Below, in pieces: positions 16,010 through 23,163 of a stretch of DNA of 34,434 nucleotides. This DNA comes from Clostridiales bacterium (lineage in GTDB: Bacteria > Bacillota > Clostridia > Oscillospirales > Oscillospiraceae). Under the pieces are notes generated by a model. That model worked only from the letters and a program-made list of their open reading frames with translations. It had not been told where the DNA came from and ran no database searches. The number at the start of each line of letters is the position of its first letter. Within the stretch, counting starts at the first letter, position 1. The position numbers and the translations under genes were made by a program. The stretch lies in NCBI GenBank assembly GCA_021201185.1, contig JAJQFJ010000033.1:1-34434 (forward strand), written 5' to 3'.

Positions 16010-17271
16010 TCCCTTTTGACCCGTTCCCAGTAGGCACGGGCGGCCTGCTCCTGCTTGTTCTCCCCGAACTCGTAGTATTTCCGGCCCACAAGGGCGTCCG
16101 GGAGATACTGCTGCTCCACCCAATGGTTCGGGTAGTCGTGGGGGTAGAGATAGCCCTGCTCCCGCTCCATGCCCGCACTGTCGGCGTGGACGTTTTGCAG
16201 GTGCCGGGGATAATCTCCCGTCTTTCCCGCCGCCACGTCGGACATGGCGGCGGAGATGCCCTTGTAAACGCTGTTAGACTTGGGAGCCGTAGCCAGCAGC
16301 ACCACCGCCTGGGCCAGAGGCAGCCGGGCCTCCGGCAGGCCCAGCATGTTGGCGTTTTCCACGCAGGCGTTGACGATGGACACCGCCTGGGGGTAGGCCA
16401 TGCCCACGTCCTCACTGGCGGAGCAGAGGATGCGCCGGATGGCAGTCACCATGTCCCCCGCCTCCAGCAGCCGGGCCAGATAGTGGAGGGCGGCGTCCGG
16501 GTCGGAGCCACGCATGGACTTCATCAGCGCCGAGGCGATGTCATAGTGGTCGTCCCCCGCCCGGTCGTAGCGCATGGCAGAGCGCTGGGCCAGCATTTGG
16601 GCGTCCTCCAGGGTCAGGGTGATCTTGCCCCCTGTGGAGCGGGCGGCGTTCACCTGAAGCTCCACCGAGTTCACCGCCTTGCGCACGTCTCCGCCGCAGG
16701 CGGCGGCGATGTGGTCCACCACTTCGGGGGGGCAGTCGATCTCCACCCCACGCCGTTTCGCCAGCAGAGCCACCGCCCGCTCCACCGCCGGGCGCACCTC
16801 CTCCGCCGTCACCGGCTTGAACTCAAAGACGGTGGAGCGGCTGAGCACCGCGTTATAGACGTAGAAGTACGGGTTTTCCGTGGTGGAGGCGATGAGGGTG
16901 ATCTTGCCGTTTTCCATGAACTCCAGCAGGGACTGCTGCTGCTTCTTGTTGAAGTACTGGATCTCATCTAAGTAGAGGAGGACGCCGTTGGGGGCCATGA
17001 GGGTGTCCACATCGGCGATGACCTCCTTGATGTCGCTGATGGTGGCGGTGGTGGCGTTGAGCCGGTGGAGGGTGCGGTCCGTCCGCCGGGCGATGATGTT
17101 GGCCACCGTGGTCTTTCCCGTTCCGGAGGGGCCGTAAAAGACCATGTTGGGGATATTCCCGCTCTCGATGATGCGGCGCAGGATGCCGTTTTCCCCCAGA
17201 ATATGCCGCTGGCCCACCATCTCGTCCAGGGTCTGGGGGCGTATCTCATCCGCCAGTGGGCGGTTTGCCAT
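16006..17271 (-). CDS. rarA: Replication-associated recombination protein A (MgsA/RarA AAA+ ATPase)
   Basis: AAA+ clamp-loader-like ATPase acting at stalled replication forks. Walker A is GPSGTGKTT (47-55), Walker B is LLYLDEIQYFNKKQQ (Asp102, Glu103), sensor 1 is LIASTTENPYF, and the C-terminal tetramerisation domain contains DVGMAYPQAVSIV and KSNSVYKGI. The length of 421 is typical. The start lies six bases after the stop of the guanine deaminase gene, so both share a transcript. Confidence 0.94.
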   Translation of the reverse strand: MANRPLADEIRPQTLDEMVGQRHILGENGILRRIIESGNIPNMVFYGPSGTGKTTVANIIARRTDRTLHRLNATTATISDIKEVIADVDTLMAPNGVLLYLDEIQYFNKKQQQSLLEFMENGKITLIASTTENPYFYVYNAVLSRSTVFEFKPVTAEEVRPAVERAVALLAKRRGVEIDCPPEVVDHIAAACGGDVRKAVNSVELQVNAARSTGGKITLTLEDAQMLAQRSAMRYDRAGDDHYDIASALMKSMRGSDPDAALHYLARLLEAGDMVTAIRRILCSASEDVGMAYPQAVSIVNACVENANMLGLPEARLPLAQAVVLLATAPKSNSVYKGISAAMSDVAAGKTGDYPRHLQNVHADSAGMEREQGYLYPHDYPNHWVEQQYLPDALVGRKYYEFGENKQEQAARAYWERVKRD

Positions 17272-17277
17272 AGGTGC

Positions 17278-18531
17278 TCATCTCCCCTTGATTTTTCTGC
17301 CGTCGGAATAGACCGCTGTGATCTGCTCCTTTTTGGCCCGGTAAATGGCCCGTTCCAGCCGCAGGGGCAGCTCCATCTCCCCCTTTGGTCCCAGGGTGCT
17401 GTCGTCCACCACCACGGCGTGGAGCCGGTCGCCCACGGCGAAGCCGTCTCCCGCCCCGAAGTAGCGGTGTCCCGCCGTTGTCCCCAGATAGTAGGCCTCT
17501 GCTGCGCTCAGTGGGGCGTCCCCGGCCGTCATGTAACGCACCTTGGAGATACGCACAGCGCTGGACATGACCTCCAGCATGGGGAGGTGGTCTCCCCCGG
17601 CGATGTCGGAGCCAAGGGCCACCCAGACTCCCTCCTCCAGCATCCGCCGCACAGGAGCCACCCCGCTGCACACATTGGTGTTGGAGTCCGGACAGTGGAC
17701 CGCCAGAACATTGGATTCTCTCATGGCCCGCCGCTCCGTCTCATCGCTGTAGACGCAGTGGGCCATGACGGTGTGGTCCTTCCACAGGCCGTATTTGGCG
17801 TAGGTCTCCCAGTAGCGCTGGCAGTCCGGATGCAGCTGGGACACCCAGGCCAGCTCGCTGGTGTTCTCAGACAGATGAGACTGGACATACAGTCCCCGCT
17901 CCCCTGCCAGCTCTCCCAGCCAGGCCATCAGCTCGTCGGTACAGCTGGGGGTAAAGCGGGGTGTGAGGATGGGTTTGATGTGGGAGAAGCGCTCACAGCC
18001 CTCCAGCCAGCGGAGGGTCTCCCGTTTGGACTGCTCCGTGGTCTCCTGGAGCACCGGGGAGCCGTTGCGGTCCATGTTCACCTTACCCACATAGCCGGTG
18101 ATGCCTGCCCGCTCCAGGGCCTCCATCAGCAGCCAGGTCCCCTCCGTGTGGAGGGAGGAGAACATGACCACCCGGGTGGTTCCGTTTGCCACCAGCTCCG
18201 CCGCCAGCATGGCATAGACCTCCCGGGCATAGTCCGGGTCGGCAAAGCGGCTCTCCGTGGGAAAGGCGTAGCGGTCCAGCCCCTCCAGCAGCGGGACGTC
18301 CATGCAGGTCCCCAGCAGAGGGTACTGGGGGCCGTGGAGGTGCATATCCGCAAAGGACTGCAAAATCAGGCAGTCGCCATAATCGGTCACCGGCAGCTCT
18401 GTGCCCTCGGGCAGCGTCTCCAGCACCTCCCGGATGACGCCGTCCTCCAGCACCAGACAGCCCCCGGGCAGGTACCGCACCTCCCCCAGGGCCGGGGCGT
18501 CGATGATAGTTCCTCGAATGATTTCTTTCAT
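17278..18531 (-). CDS. guaD: Guanine deaminase-like amidohydrolase
   Basis: Predicted zinc hydrolase converting guanine to xanthine in purine salvage or catabolism. Metal ligands are ADMHLHG (His64, His66), QSHLSEN, AHCVYSDE and GSDIAGG. The substrate-proximal signature TPRFTPSCTDELM and HCPDSNTN are typical of guanine deaminases and separate it from other amidohydrolases. The usual PGFVD before the HxH is replaced by QSFAD. Length 417. The ATG has GGAG eight bases upstream. First gene of an operon with rarA, under its own promoter. Confidence 0.88.
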   Translation of the reverse strand: MKEIIRGTIIDAPALGEVRYLPGGCLVLEDGVIREVLETLPEGTELPVTDYGDCLILQSFADMHLHGPQYPLLGTCMDVPLLEGLDRYAFPTESRFADPDYAREVYAMLAAELVANGTTRVVMFSSLHTEGTWLLMEALERAGITGYVGKVNMDRNGSPVLQETTEQSKRETLRWLEGCERFSHIKPILTPRFTPSCTDELMAWLGELAGERGLYVQSHLSENTSELAWVSQLHPDCQRYWETYAKYGLWKDHTVMAHCVYSDETERRAMRESNVLAVHCPDSNTNVCSGVAPVRRMLEEGVWVALGSDIAGGDHLPMLEVMSSAVRISKVRYMTAGDAPLSAAEAYYLGTTAGHRYFGAGDGFAVGDRLHAVVVDDSTLGPKGEMELPLRLERAIYRAKKEQITAVYSDGRKIKGR

Positions 18532-18577
18532 AACAGTTACTCCACAGCGCGCGAGGCGCGGATATTTTCTTGCTAAC

Positions 18578-18605
18578 AGTATAGCATTTTTGGGTGGATT
18601 GTCAA
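18578..18605 (-). promoter_or_regulatory. Promoter of guaD-rarA
   Basis: Minus strand: perfect TTGACA (18600-18605), 16 bases, TATACT (18578-18583) with TG extended -10. Confidence 0.8.
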
Positions 18606-18660
18606 TTTGAAGGCGTTCCAGCCCTCCACACTCTCCCCATAAATTTTCTTCATTTTCCTA

Positions 18661-18688
18661 TTGACATTATCCATATATCGTCTATAAT
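18661..18688 (+). promoter_or_regulatory. Promoter of the metal-efflux unit
   Basis: Perfect TTGACA (18661-18666), 16-base spacer, perfect TATAAT (18683-18688). A promoter this strong suggests control by a repressor, which fits the operator immediately downstream. Confidence 0.9.
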
Positions 18689-18691
18689 AGA

Positions 18692-18723
18692 ATCATCAAT
18701 TGAACAGTTGTTCATATGATGAT
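18692..18723. promoter_or_regulatory. ArsR/SmtB/CadC-type metal-sensor operator
   Basis: Inverted repeat of two 15-base arms separated by GT. The left arm ATCATCAATTGAACA and the reverse complement of the right arm agree at 13 of 15 positions. The core TGAACA-N2-TGTTCA is the pattern bound by metal-sensing ArsR-family repressors such as CadC and CzrA. It starts three bases after the -10, covering the transcript start. Confidence 0.75.
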
Positions 18724-18748
18724 TTGATATTTAGGGAGGATGCTCACC

Positions 18749-18967
18749 ATGAAAAAGACCTACAAGATCGACGTGGACTGCGCCAACTGCGCCAACAAAA
18801 TGGAGGAGGCCGCCAACCAGACTCCCGGGGTGGCCAAGGCCGTGGTCAACTTTATGACCCTGAAAATGGTCGTCGAGTTTGAGGAGGGTCAGAACCCCAA
18901 GACCGTCATGGCCCAGGCGCTGAAAAACTGCAAAAAGGTGGAGGACGACTGCGAAATTTTCCTGTAA
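18749..18967 (+). CDS. Stand-alone heavy-metal-associated (HMA) domain protein
   Basis: Small cytosolic metal-binding protein, 72 aa, one ferredoxin-like HMA domain. The metal site is DCANCANKME with Cys11 and Cys14 (C-x2-C), followed by PGVAKAVVNF and a C-terminal acidic/cysteine tail VEDDCEIFL. The start ATG at 18749 has GGGAGGA eight bases upstream; an ATG at 18740 lies on top of that Shine-Dalgarno. It is 32 bases upstream of the ATPase, which lacks its own N-terminal HMA domain, so this gene probably supplies that domain in trans. The metal is likely Zn or Cd by context. Confidence 0.88.
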   Translation: MKKTYKIDVDCANCANKMEEAANQTPGVAKAVVNFMTLKMVVEFEEGQNPKTVMAQALKNCKKVEDDCEIFL

Positions 18968-18999
18968 GACAGGCAGTCTGTCCTGAAGGAGGCGTAGAC

Positions 19000-20865
19000 G
19001 TGAACAAAAAGCAGAAAAAGATGCTGGCCCGTATCCTGGTATCCGGGGTACTGATGATCGTCCTGTCCCTGCTGCCGGTGGAGGGCATCCTGCGGTTTGC
19101 GCTGTTTCTCATCCCCTACCTGATCGTCGGCTATGACATCCTGCGCAAGGCATGGAAGGGTATTCTAAACCGGCAGGTCTTTGACGAGAACTTTCTCATG
19201 GCGGTGGCCACCGTGGGTGCTATGGCCCTGGGGGAGTACACCGAGGGCGTGGCGGTCATGCTGTTTTACCAGATCGGCGAGCTGTTCCAGAGCTACGCCG
19301 TGGGCAGGAGCCGCCGGAACATCAGCCAGCTCATGGACATCCGCCCGGATTACGCCAATATCCAGGGGGAGGACGGCCTGGAGCAGGTGGACCCGGACGA
19401 GGTGGAGCCGGGCACCGTCATCGTGGTGCAGACCGGAGAAAAAATCCCCATCGACGGCGTGGTGGCGGAGGGGCAGGCCTCCCTCAACACCAGCGCCCTC
19501 ACCGGGGAGAGCCTGCCCCGGGAGGTATCCGCCGGGGACGAGGTCATCAGCGGCTGCATCAATATGACCGGAGTGCTGAAGATCCGCACCACCCGGGCAT
19601 TTGGGGAGTCCACCGTGTCCAAAATTCTGGAGCTGGTGGAAAACTCCAGCTCCCGCAAGTCCCGCTCGGAGCAGTTTATCTCCCGCTTCGCCCACTACTA
19701 TACCCCCATCGTCTGCTACAGCGCCCTGGCTCTGGCCATTCTGCCGCCTCTGGTGCTGCTGCTTTTGGGTCAGGGGCCGGACTGGGGCACCTGGGTCTAC
19801 CGGGCGCTGACCTTCCTGGTCATCAGCTGTCCCTGTGCTCTGGTCATCAGTATCCCCCTCAGCTTCTTTGCCGGTATCGGCGGAGCCAGCCGGGCGGGCG
19901 TGCTGGTGAAGGGCTCCAACTATCTGGAGGCCATGTCTCAGGTGCGGTACATCGTCTTTGACAAGACGGGGACGCTGACCAGGGGCGTGTTCCAGGTGGT
20001 GGGTGTCCACCACAGTCAGATGGAGGAGCAGCGGCTTTTGGAGTACGCCGCACTGGCGGAAAGCTTCTCCTCCCACCCCATCAGCCGCAGCCTGAGAGAG
20101 GCCTGCAAAATGCCTCTGGACGCCGCCCGGGTCTCCCAGGTGGAGGAGATCGGCGGCCACGGCGTCACCGCCCTGGTAGACGGGCACGCCGTCGCCGTGG
20201 GCAACGCCAGACTGATGGAAAAGCTGGGCATCCAGCCGGTGGACTGCCACAGCGTGGGCACCGTGGTCCATGTGGCCATCGACGGAGCCTATCAGGGACA
20301 CATCCTCATCTCCGACGTGCCCAAGCCCACCTCCGCCCAGGCCATCCGGGAGCTGAAGCGCTCCGGCGTGCGCAAGACCGTCATGCTCACCGGAGACGCC
20401 GCGCCGGTGGCAAACCAGGTGGCTCAGGAGCTGGGAGTGGATGAGGTCTACAGTCAGCTGCTCCCGGCGGACAAGGTGGAGCAGGTGGAGCGGCTGCTCA
20501 CGCAGAAGGACGGCCGGGAGAAGCTGGCCTTTGTGGGTGACGGCATCAACGACGCCCCCGTGCTGGCCCGGGCGGACGTGGGTGTGGCCATGGGCGCTCT
20601 CGGCTCAGACGCCGCCATCGAGGCCGCCGACATCGTCCTTATGGACGACGACCCCATGAAGCTGGTCACTGCCATCCGCATCTCCCGGAAATGTATGGGC
20701 ATCGTCACGGAGAACATCGTCTTTGCCCTAGCGGTCAAGCTGGTCTGTCTGCTGCTGGGGGCAATCGGTGTCGCCAATATGTGGGTGGCCATCTTCGCCG
20801 ACGTGGGCGTTATGGTGCTGGCCGTGCTCAACGCCATCCGCGCTCTGCGGGCGCCAACGAAATAA
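19000..20865 (+). CDS. Heavy-metal translocating P-type ATPase (Zn/Cd/Pb type)
   Basis: Metal-exporting P1B-type ATPase in the cytoplasmic membrane. Landmarks: TGES actuator loop (168-171), metal-site CPC (277-279) in SCPCALVIS, phosphorylation motif DKTGTLT (Asp321), P1B-specific His-Pro (359-360) in SSHPIS, and GDGINDAP (Asp514). The last membrane segments contain VKLVCLLL and FADVGVMVLAVLNA, with the Lys and Asp typical of the Zn2+/Cd2+/Pb2+ subgroup (ZntA/CadA). The GTG start has AAGGAGG seven bases upstream. At 621 residues it lacks the N-terminal HMA domain found in most CadA proteins; that domain is encoded just upstream. Ends at a strong terminator. Confidence 0.92.
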   Translation: MNKKQKKMLARILVSGVLMIVLSLLPVEGILRFALFLIPYLIVGYDILRKAWKGILNRQVFDENFLMAVATVGAMALGEYTEGVAVMLFYQIGELFQSYAVGRSRRNISQLMDIRPDYANIQGEDGLEQVDPDEVEPGTVIVVQTGEKIPIDGVVAEGQASLNTSALTGESLPREVSAGDEVISGCINMTGVLKIRTTRAFGESTVSKILELVENSSSRKSRSEQFISRFAHYYTPIVCYSALALAILPPLVLLLLGQGPDWGTWVYRALTFLVISCPCALVISIPLSFFAGIGGASRAGVLVKGSNYLEAMSQVRYIVFDKTGTLTRGVFQVVGVHHSQMEEQRLLEYAALAESFSSHPISRSLREACKMPLDAARVSQVEEIGGHGVTALVDGHAVAVGNARLMEKLGIQPVDCHSVGTVVHVAIDGAYQGHILISDVPKPTSAQAIRELKRSGVRKTVMLTGDAAPVANQVAQELGVDEVYSQLLPADKVEQVERLLTQKDGREKLAFVGDGINDAPVLARADVGVAMGALGSDAAIEAADIVLMDDDPMKLVTAIRISRKCMGIVTENIVFALAVKLVCLLLGAIGVANMWVAIFADVGVMVLAVLNAIRALRAPTK

Positions 20866-20875
20866 AGCAGAAAAT

Positions 20876-20917
20876 AACCGGCCCTGTCTGAGCGGATTCA
20901 GGCAGGGCCGGTTTTGT
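20876..20917. terminator. Bidirectional terminator between the ATPase and nif3
   Basis: A sixteen-pair stem including one G-U wobble starts at AACCGGCCCTG (20876-20886) and returns with CAGGGCCGGTT (20903-20913), with the inner part CTGA/TCAG. TTTTGTT follows on plus and an AT-rich stretch lies on the other side. It serves the two convergent units. Confidence 0.9.
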
Positions 20918-21717
20918 TAAGCGTAATTCAGGACCTCGTGATGGGTCCGGGAGACAATGACCTCCAATTGGGGGAATCCCTCCTCCAGCCAGCCTTGCAG
21001 CACCGGGACCACCACGTTCTCCGTGGGGAAGTGGCCCGCGTCGATGAGGGTCAGGCCCAGCTCCCCGGCGTCCAGGAAGTGGTTGTATTTCAAATCGGAG
21101 GTGACAAAGGCGTCGCATCCGGCGGCCCGGACGGCCTCCAGCATACTGCCGCAGGCGCCGCCGCCCACTGCCACCCGGCGAATGGGCCGTCCCCCGTCCA
21201 CATATCGGAGGCCGTTGGGCCGGAGGGCGATCTGCACCCGCTCCAGCAGCGCCTCGGCAGTCACTGTCTCCGGCAGCAGTCCCACTCGACCGATACCGGC
21301 GGGCCGCCCCTCATCGTCCGCGCCGCTGACCTCCAGCAGAGACACCTGCTCCAGCCCCAGCGCCTCCGCCAGGGCGGAGTTCACCCCGCCCTCCACGGCG
21401 TCCAGGTTGGTGTGGCAGCAGATAGCGGCCAGCCCCAGCCGGGCCATGCTCCACAGCTTCCGGCCCACCAAATCCTCCGGGGCCAGAGTGACCCGGCGCA
21501 CCGGGTTGAAAATCAGGGGATGATGGCTAACGATGAGCTGGGCGTCCCCCTCCGCCGCTTCACTAATCACCTGGTCGGTGATATCCAGAGCCACCAGCAC
21601 CCGCCGGACCTCTCCCGCCGGGTCGCCCACCAGCAGCCCGGAGTTGTCCCAGCTCTCCTGGAGCCGGAAGGGGGCCCTTTGGTCCAAATACACTCTGATC
21701 TCCTCTACCGTTGTCAT
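20917..21717 (-). CDS. Nif3-like dinuclear metal center protein (YqfO family, short form)
   Basis: Member of the Nif3/YbgI (DUF34) family, often annotated as GTP cyclohydrolase I type 2-like. Metal ligands are visible: IVSHHPLIF (His65, His66), CHTNLDAVEGGVN (His102, Asp106) and, near the C-terminus, DAGHFPTENV (His and Glu). The SDLKYNHFLDA segment is conserved in the family. At 266 residues it lacks the inserted domain seen in Bacillus YqfO. Its start overlaps the trmK stop by four bases; trmK-nif3 is a conserved Firmicutes pair normally found near rpoD. Biochemical role unsettled for the family. Confidence 0.92.
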   Translation of the reverse strand: MTTVEEIRVYLDQRAPFRLQESWDNSGLLVGDPAGEVRRVLVALDITDQVISEAAEGDAQLIVSHHPLIFNPVRRVTLAPEDLVGRKLWSMARLGLAAICCHTNLDAVEGGVNSALAEALGLEQVSLLEVSGADDEGRPAGIGRVGLLPETVTAEALLERVQIALRPNGLRYVDGGRPIRRVAVGGGACGSMLEAVRAAGCDAFVTSDLKYNHFLDAGELGLTLIDAGHFPTENVVVPVLQGWLEEGFPQLEVIVSRTHHEVLNYA

Positions 21718-22424
21718 GGCAGCTCTCCCCTCTCTGCGGCATTTTGCCACTGTTCCAGCTCGTTTTCGGCCCTTGTCAGCTCGTCCAGCCGTATTACATC
21801 CGGCCGGGCGGCGTGGAGCAGGCCCTCTCTCTGCCGCCGGAGCCGTTCCAGCTCGTGGCGGAGATAATCTCCCCAGGGGCAGCCCGCCGCCCAGGTCTCC
21901 GGCCGTCCGGCGATGCGGGTCCCCGGCGTCCAGCGAGTATCGCTCTCCCCGCCAAGAACCACCAGGACGGTGTACCACCGCTGTTCCTCCCGGACGCAGT
22001 ACTCCTGCCAGATGGCGTATCCGTTTTCCGTCAGCCACTCCCGCAGCTCCGGCAGATTGCTCTGGGGCTGGAGCAGGAGGCGGACGTTCTCCCGTGTCCA
22101 GGGGGCAGCGGACAGGATGCCCCGCACCGTCTCTCCCCCCATCCCGGCCATGGCGATGCAGTCCGCCTCGTGGGGCGCCAGGGCCGCCAGGCCGTCGGAG
22201 AGGCGAAATTGAATCTGCTCCGTGCAACCGAACCGCTCCGCCGTCTCCCTGGCATGGGCCAGGGGGCCAGGGCGGAGGTCCCCGGCGATGGCGGTCTCAA
22301 CGACCCCGTTCCGGAGCAGCCACACCGGGAGATAGGCGTGGTCGGTGCCGATGTCCGCAAAGCGGCAGCCCTCAGGCACCAGGCCCGCCACCGTCCGGAG
22401 CCGGGGAGATAATTCCAGTGTCAT
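21714..22424 (-). CDS. trmK: tRNA (adenine(22)-N(1))-methyltransferase TrmK
   Basis: SAM-dependent methyltransferase forming m1A at tRNA position 22. The SAM-binding motif is FADIGTDHAYLPVWL (residues 22-36); further family motifs are AGDLRPGPLAHA and IAMAGMGGETVRGIL. The C-terminal coiled-coil region (LRHELERLRRQREG) is typical. The start ATG has GAGG six bases upstream, and the alternative upstream codons fall in the hairpin region. Length 236. Co-translated with nif3. A terminator-like hairpin sits directly before the ribosome site. Confidence 0.93.
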   Translation of the reverse strand: MTLELSPRLRTVAGLVPEGCRFADIGTDHAYLPVWLLRNGVVETAIAGDLRPGPLAHARETAERFGCTEQIQFRLSDGLAALAPHEADCIAMAGMGGETVRGILSAAPWTRENVRLLLQPQSNLPELREWLTENGYAIWQEYCVREEQRWYTVLVVLGGESDTRWTPGTRIAGRPETWAAGCPWGDYLRHELERLRRQREGLLHAARPDVIRLDELTRAENELEQWQNAAERGELP

Positions 22425-22441
22425 AGCATACCTCAAAAACT

Positions 22442-22480
22442 CAAAAAAAAGAAAGGTCGCCGGAGCTTGTTCCGGTGGCC
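22442..22480 (-). terminator. Terminator-like hairpin directly upstream of the trmK ribosome site
   Basis: Read on minus, GGCCACCGGA (22471-22480), loop, and TCCGGCGACC (22455-22464) form ten pairs (two G-U), followed by TTTCTTTTTTTTGA. This is a canonical rho-independent terminator 18 bases upstream of the trmK start codon. It either ends an upstream transcript or acts as an attenuator of trmK-nif3. Confidence 0.6.
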
Positions 22481-22536
22481 TGAGACTGTCAAAAAACACT
22501 TGAGACTTCCGCAACAGAGCAGCGGGGGTGCGGAGG

Positions 22537-22667
22537 AGGGGGCAAAAAGCCCCCTTCGCGTGCAATAAAAACGATCTTTAGAACTTTTTCAAAGTTCAAA
22601 AATCGTACTCAGCGTGGCAAAAGGATTTTTGACACGCTGAGGCCGCCGGAGCTTATTCCGGCGGCCT
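22537..22667. repeat. Cluster of hairpins between DUF1858 and trmK
   Basis: Non-coding stretch with four more hairpins: AGGGGGC/GCCCCCT (22537-22555), GAACTTT/AAAGTTC (22581-22597), CTCAGCGTG with CAAAA / TTTTG with CACGCTGAG (22608-22641), and AGGCCGCCGGA/TCCGGCGGCCT (22640-22667). The last repeats the core GCCGGAGCTTRTTCCGG of the hairpin at 22455, about 185 bases away. The whole resembles a composite dispersed repeat. Confidence 0.6.
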
Positions 22668-22687
22668 GTTCGGTCTGGTCTGCCGCC

Positions 22688-22894
22688 TTACTCCTGAAGG
22701 TCGACAATGCTGTTCAGCTCGTCCAGCAGGGTGTCCACGTCCACGCCGTGGACCATGCAGGCCTCCTCTACCGTCTCGCCCATAGAGGCGGGGCAGTACA
22801 GGCAGTGCATCCCGATGGACATGAACACCGGGGCCGCATCCGGGGCAATCCGCAGAATATCGCTGATAATGGTATCCTTGGTGATCTCCGTCAT
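22688..22894 (-). CDS. DUF1858 domain protein (hybrid-cluster-associated redox disulfide type)
   Basis: Small 68-residue cytosolic protein. Family pattern: TIISDILRIAPDAAPVFMSIGMHCLYCP, with a C-x2-C pair at Cys31 and Cys34, then GETVEEACMVHGVDVDTLLDELN, including a third Cys. Relatives are described as a redox disulfide domain associated with hybrid cluster proteins; the precise partner is not visible here. I chose the ATG at 22892-22894 (GGAGGG seven bases upstream). A second in-frame ATG at 22910-22912 arises from an 18-base tandem duplication of the start region and would add six residues. Monocistronic with its own promoter. Confidence 0.88.
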   Translation of the reverse strand: MTEITKDTIISDILRIAPDAAPVFMSIGMHCLYCPASMGETVEEACMVHGVDVDTLLDELNSIVDLQE

Positions 22895-22919
22895 GGTGAT
22901 TCCCTCCGTCATGGTGATT
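22886..22919. repeat. Two-copy 18-base tandem duplication of the start region
   Basis: The 16-base string CTCCGTCATGGTGATT occurs at 22886-22901 and again at 22904-22919. It duplicates ribosome site plus start codon of the DUF1858 gene in frame. Confidence 0.85.
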
Positions 22920-22956
22920 TCCGCCTTTGGCAGCGGTCGATTTTCTGATCGCCCCT

Positions 22957-22985
22957 ATTATACCCGGAAGGGACCGGATTTTCAA
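22957..22985 (-). promoter_or_regulatory. Promoter of the DUF1858 gene
   Basis: Minus strand: TTGAAA (22980-22985), 17 bases, perfect TATAAT (22957-22962). Confidence 0.8.
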
Positions 22986-23111
22986 CCGTTTTCCTCGTTC
23001 TGCCCCCGGAAATTTGCTACCGGATATTGATCGTCCAGCACTCTGGGGAGAGGAGTGCCAGGGGATACGTCTCCTCCTGACTGTTGACGCTCTCCGCCCA
23101 GGTCGCATCAA

Positions 23112-23139
23112 AGGGCGCACAGCAAAAACCGTGCGCCCT
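23112..23139 (-). terminator. Terminator of the phosphoribosyltransferase-like gene
   Basis: Nine-pair stem AGGGCGCAC / GTGCGCCCT (23131-23139 and 23112-23120) with a ten-base loop. It lies 24 bases after the stop codon at 23164. The T-tract is short (TTTGAT on minus). Confidence 0.65.
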
Positions 23140-23163
23140 GAAAACTTGTGTGATTGTTCGGCC

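Noticed and set aside
22895..23163. Search for a gene or riboswitch in the gap between DUF1858 and the phosphoribosyltransferase-like gene
   Set aside because: Apart from the DUF1858 promoter and one terminator, I see only a weak GCACTC/GAGTGC pair near 23040-23060 and no supported frame.
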